A stretch of 14,922 nucleotides of DNA from Gemmatimonadota bacterium (GTDB taxonomy: Bacteria > Latescibacterota > UBA2968 > UBA8231). The translations under genes and the position numbers were made by a program. The stretch spans positions 1 through 14,922 of the forward strand of contig JABHDC010000004.1 of the NCBI GenBank assembly GCA_018673255.1, given 5' to 3'. Under the pieces are notes generated by a model. It ran no database searches and had not been told where the DNA came from. It worked only from the letters and a program-made list of their open reading frames with translations. This document shows positions 14,915-14,922 of the stretch, piece by piece (position 1 is the stretch's first letter; the number at the start of each line of letters is the position of its first letter).

Positions 14915-14922
14915 GTCCGGAC

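Overview
The window is 14.9 kb of GC-rich bacterial chromosome packed with protein genes. There is no intergenic stretch longer than about 160 bases and I see no RNA gene, insertion sequence, CRISPR array or other mobile DNA. An outer-membrane FadL-type porin with a signal peptide and a lipobox lipoprotein show a Gram-negative, two-membrane cell. The mix of a cytoplasmic-looking GH29 fucosidase, a cytoplasmic-looking Asp-box sialidase-like protein and a Rossmann-like orphan family recalls planctomycete, Latescibacterota or similar environmental lineages. That lineage guess is inference from gene content and is weak.

Left part (1-8927, all plus strand, lipid theme). The end of an unrecognised gene (1-528) is followed by a 642-aa patatin-type phospholipase/esterase with an N-terminal cyclic-nucleotide-binding domain and a degenerate ParA/MinD-like middle (588-2516). 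Next come a small acidic protein (2532-2789), a strong hairpin (2811-2864), an unrecognised 414-aa protein (2888-4132), a 1140-aa protein whose first half is a catalytically degenerate SGNH/GDSL hydrolase domain (4145-7567), and a FadL/OmpP1-type outer-membrane transporter (7623-8927). Gaps are 12-100 bases, so this reads as one operon or two overlapping transcription units. A good intrinsic terminator follows at 9024-9056. A plausible reading is a cyclic-nucleotide-gated acyl-ester hydrolase, extracytoplasmic or membrane-associated lipid-binding proteins and an OM hydrophobic-substrate channel acting together in lipid uptake or export.

Right part (9085-14914, glycan theme). Four genes run on the minus strand. 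In transcription order they are an MliC-like lipoprotein with a second C-terminal domain (12965-12273), a GH29 alpha-L-fucosidase (12165-10930), a small SAM methyltransferase (10880-10275), and a Rossmann-like conserved protein (10275-9085) whose start codon overlaps the methyltransferase stop. A divergent plus-strand gene (about 13124-14914) encodes a three-Asp-box beta-propeller (sialidase-like) protein with a C-terminal LamG-like domain. The fucosidase, methyltransferase, Rossmann protein and Asp-box protein all lack signal peptides, which suggests intracellular processing of imported, possibly fucosylated or methylated, sugars.

The most interesting items are the SGNH domain that has lost its consensus residues in all four blocks and carries a large unknown histidine-clustered C-terminal half, the three-part patatin protein, and the long hairpin before the 414-aa gene.
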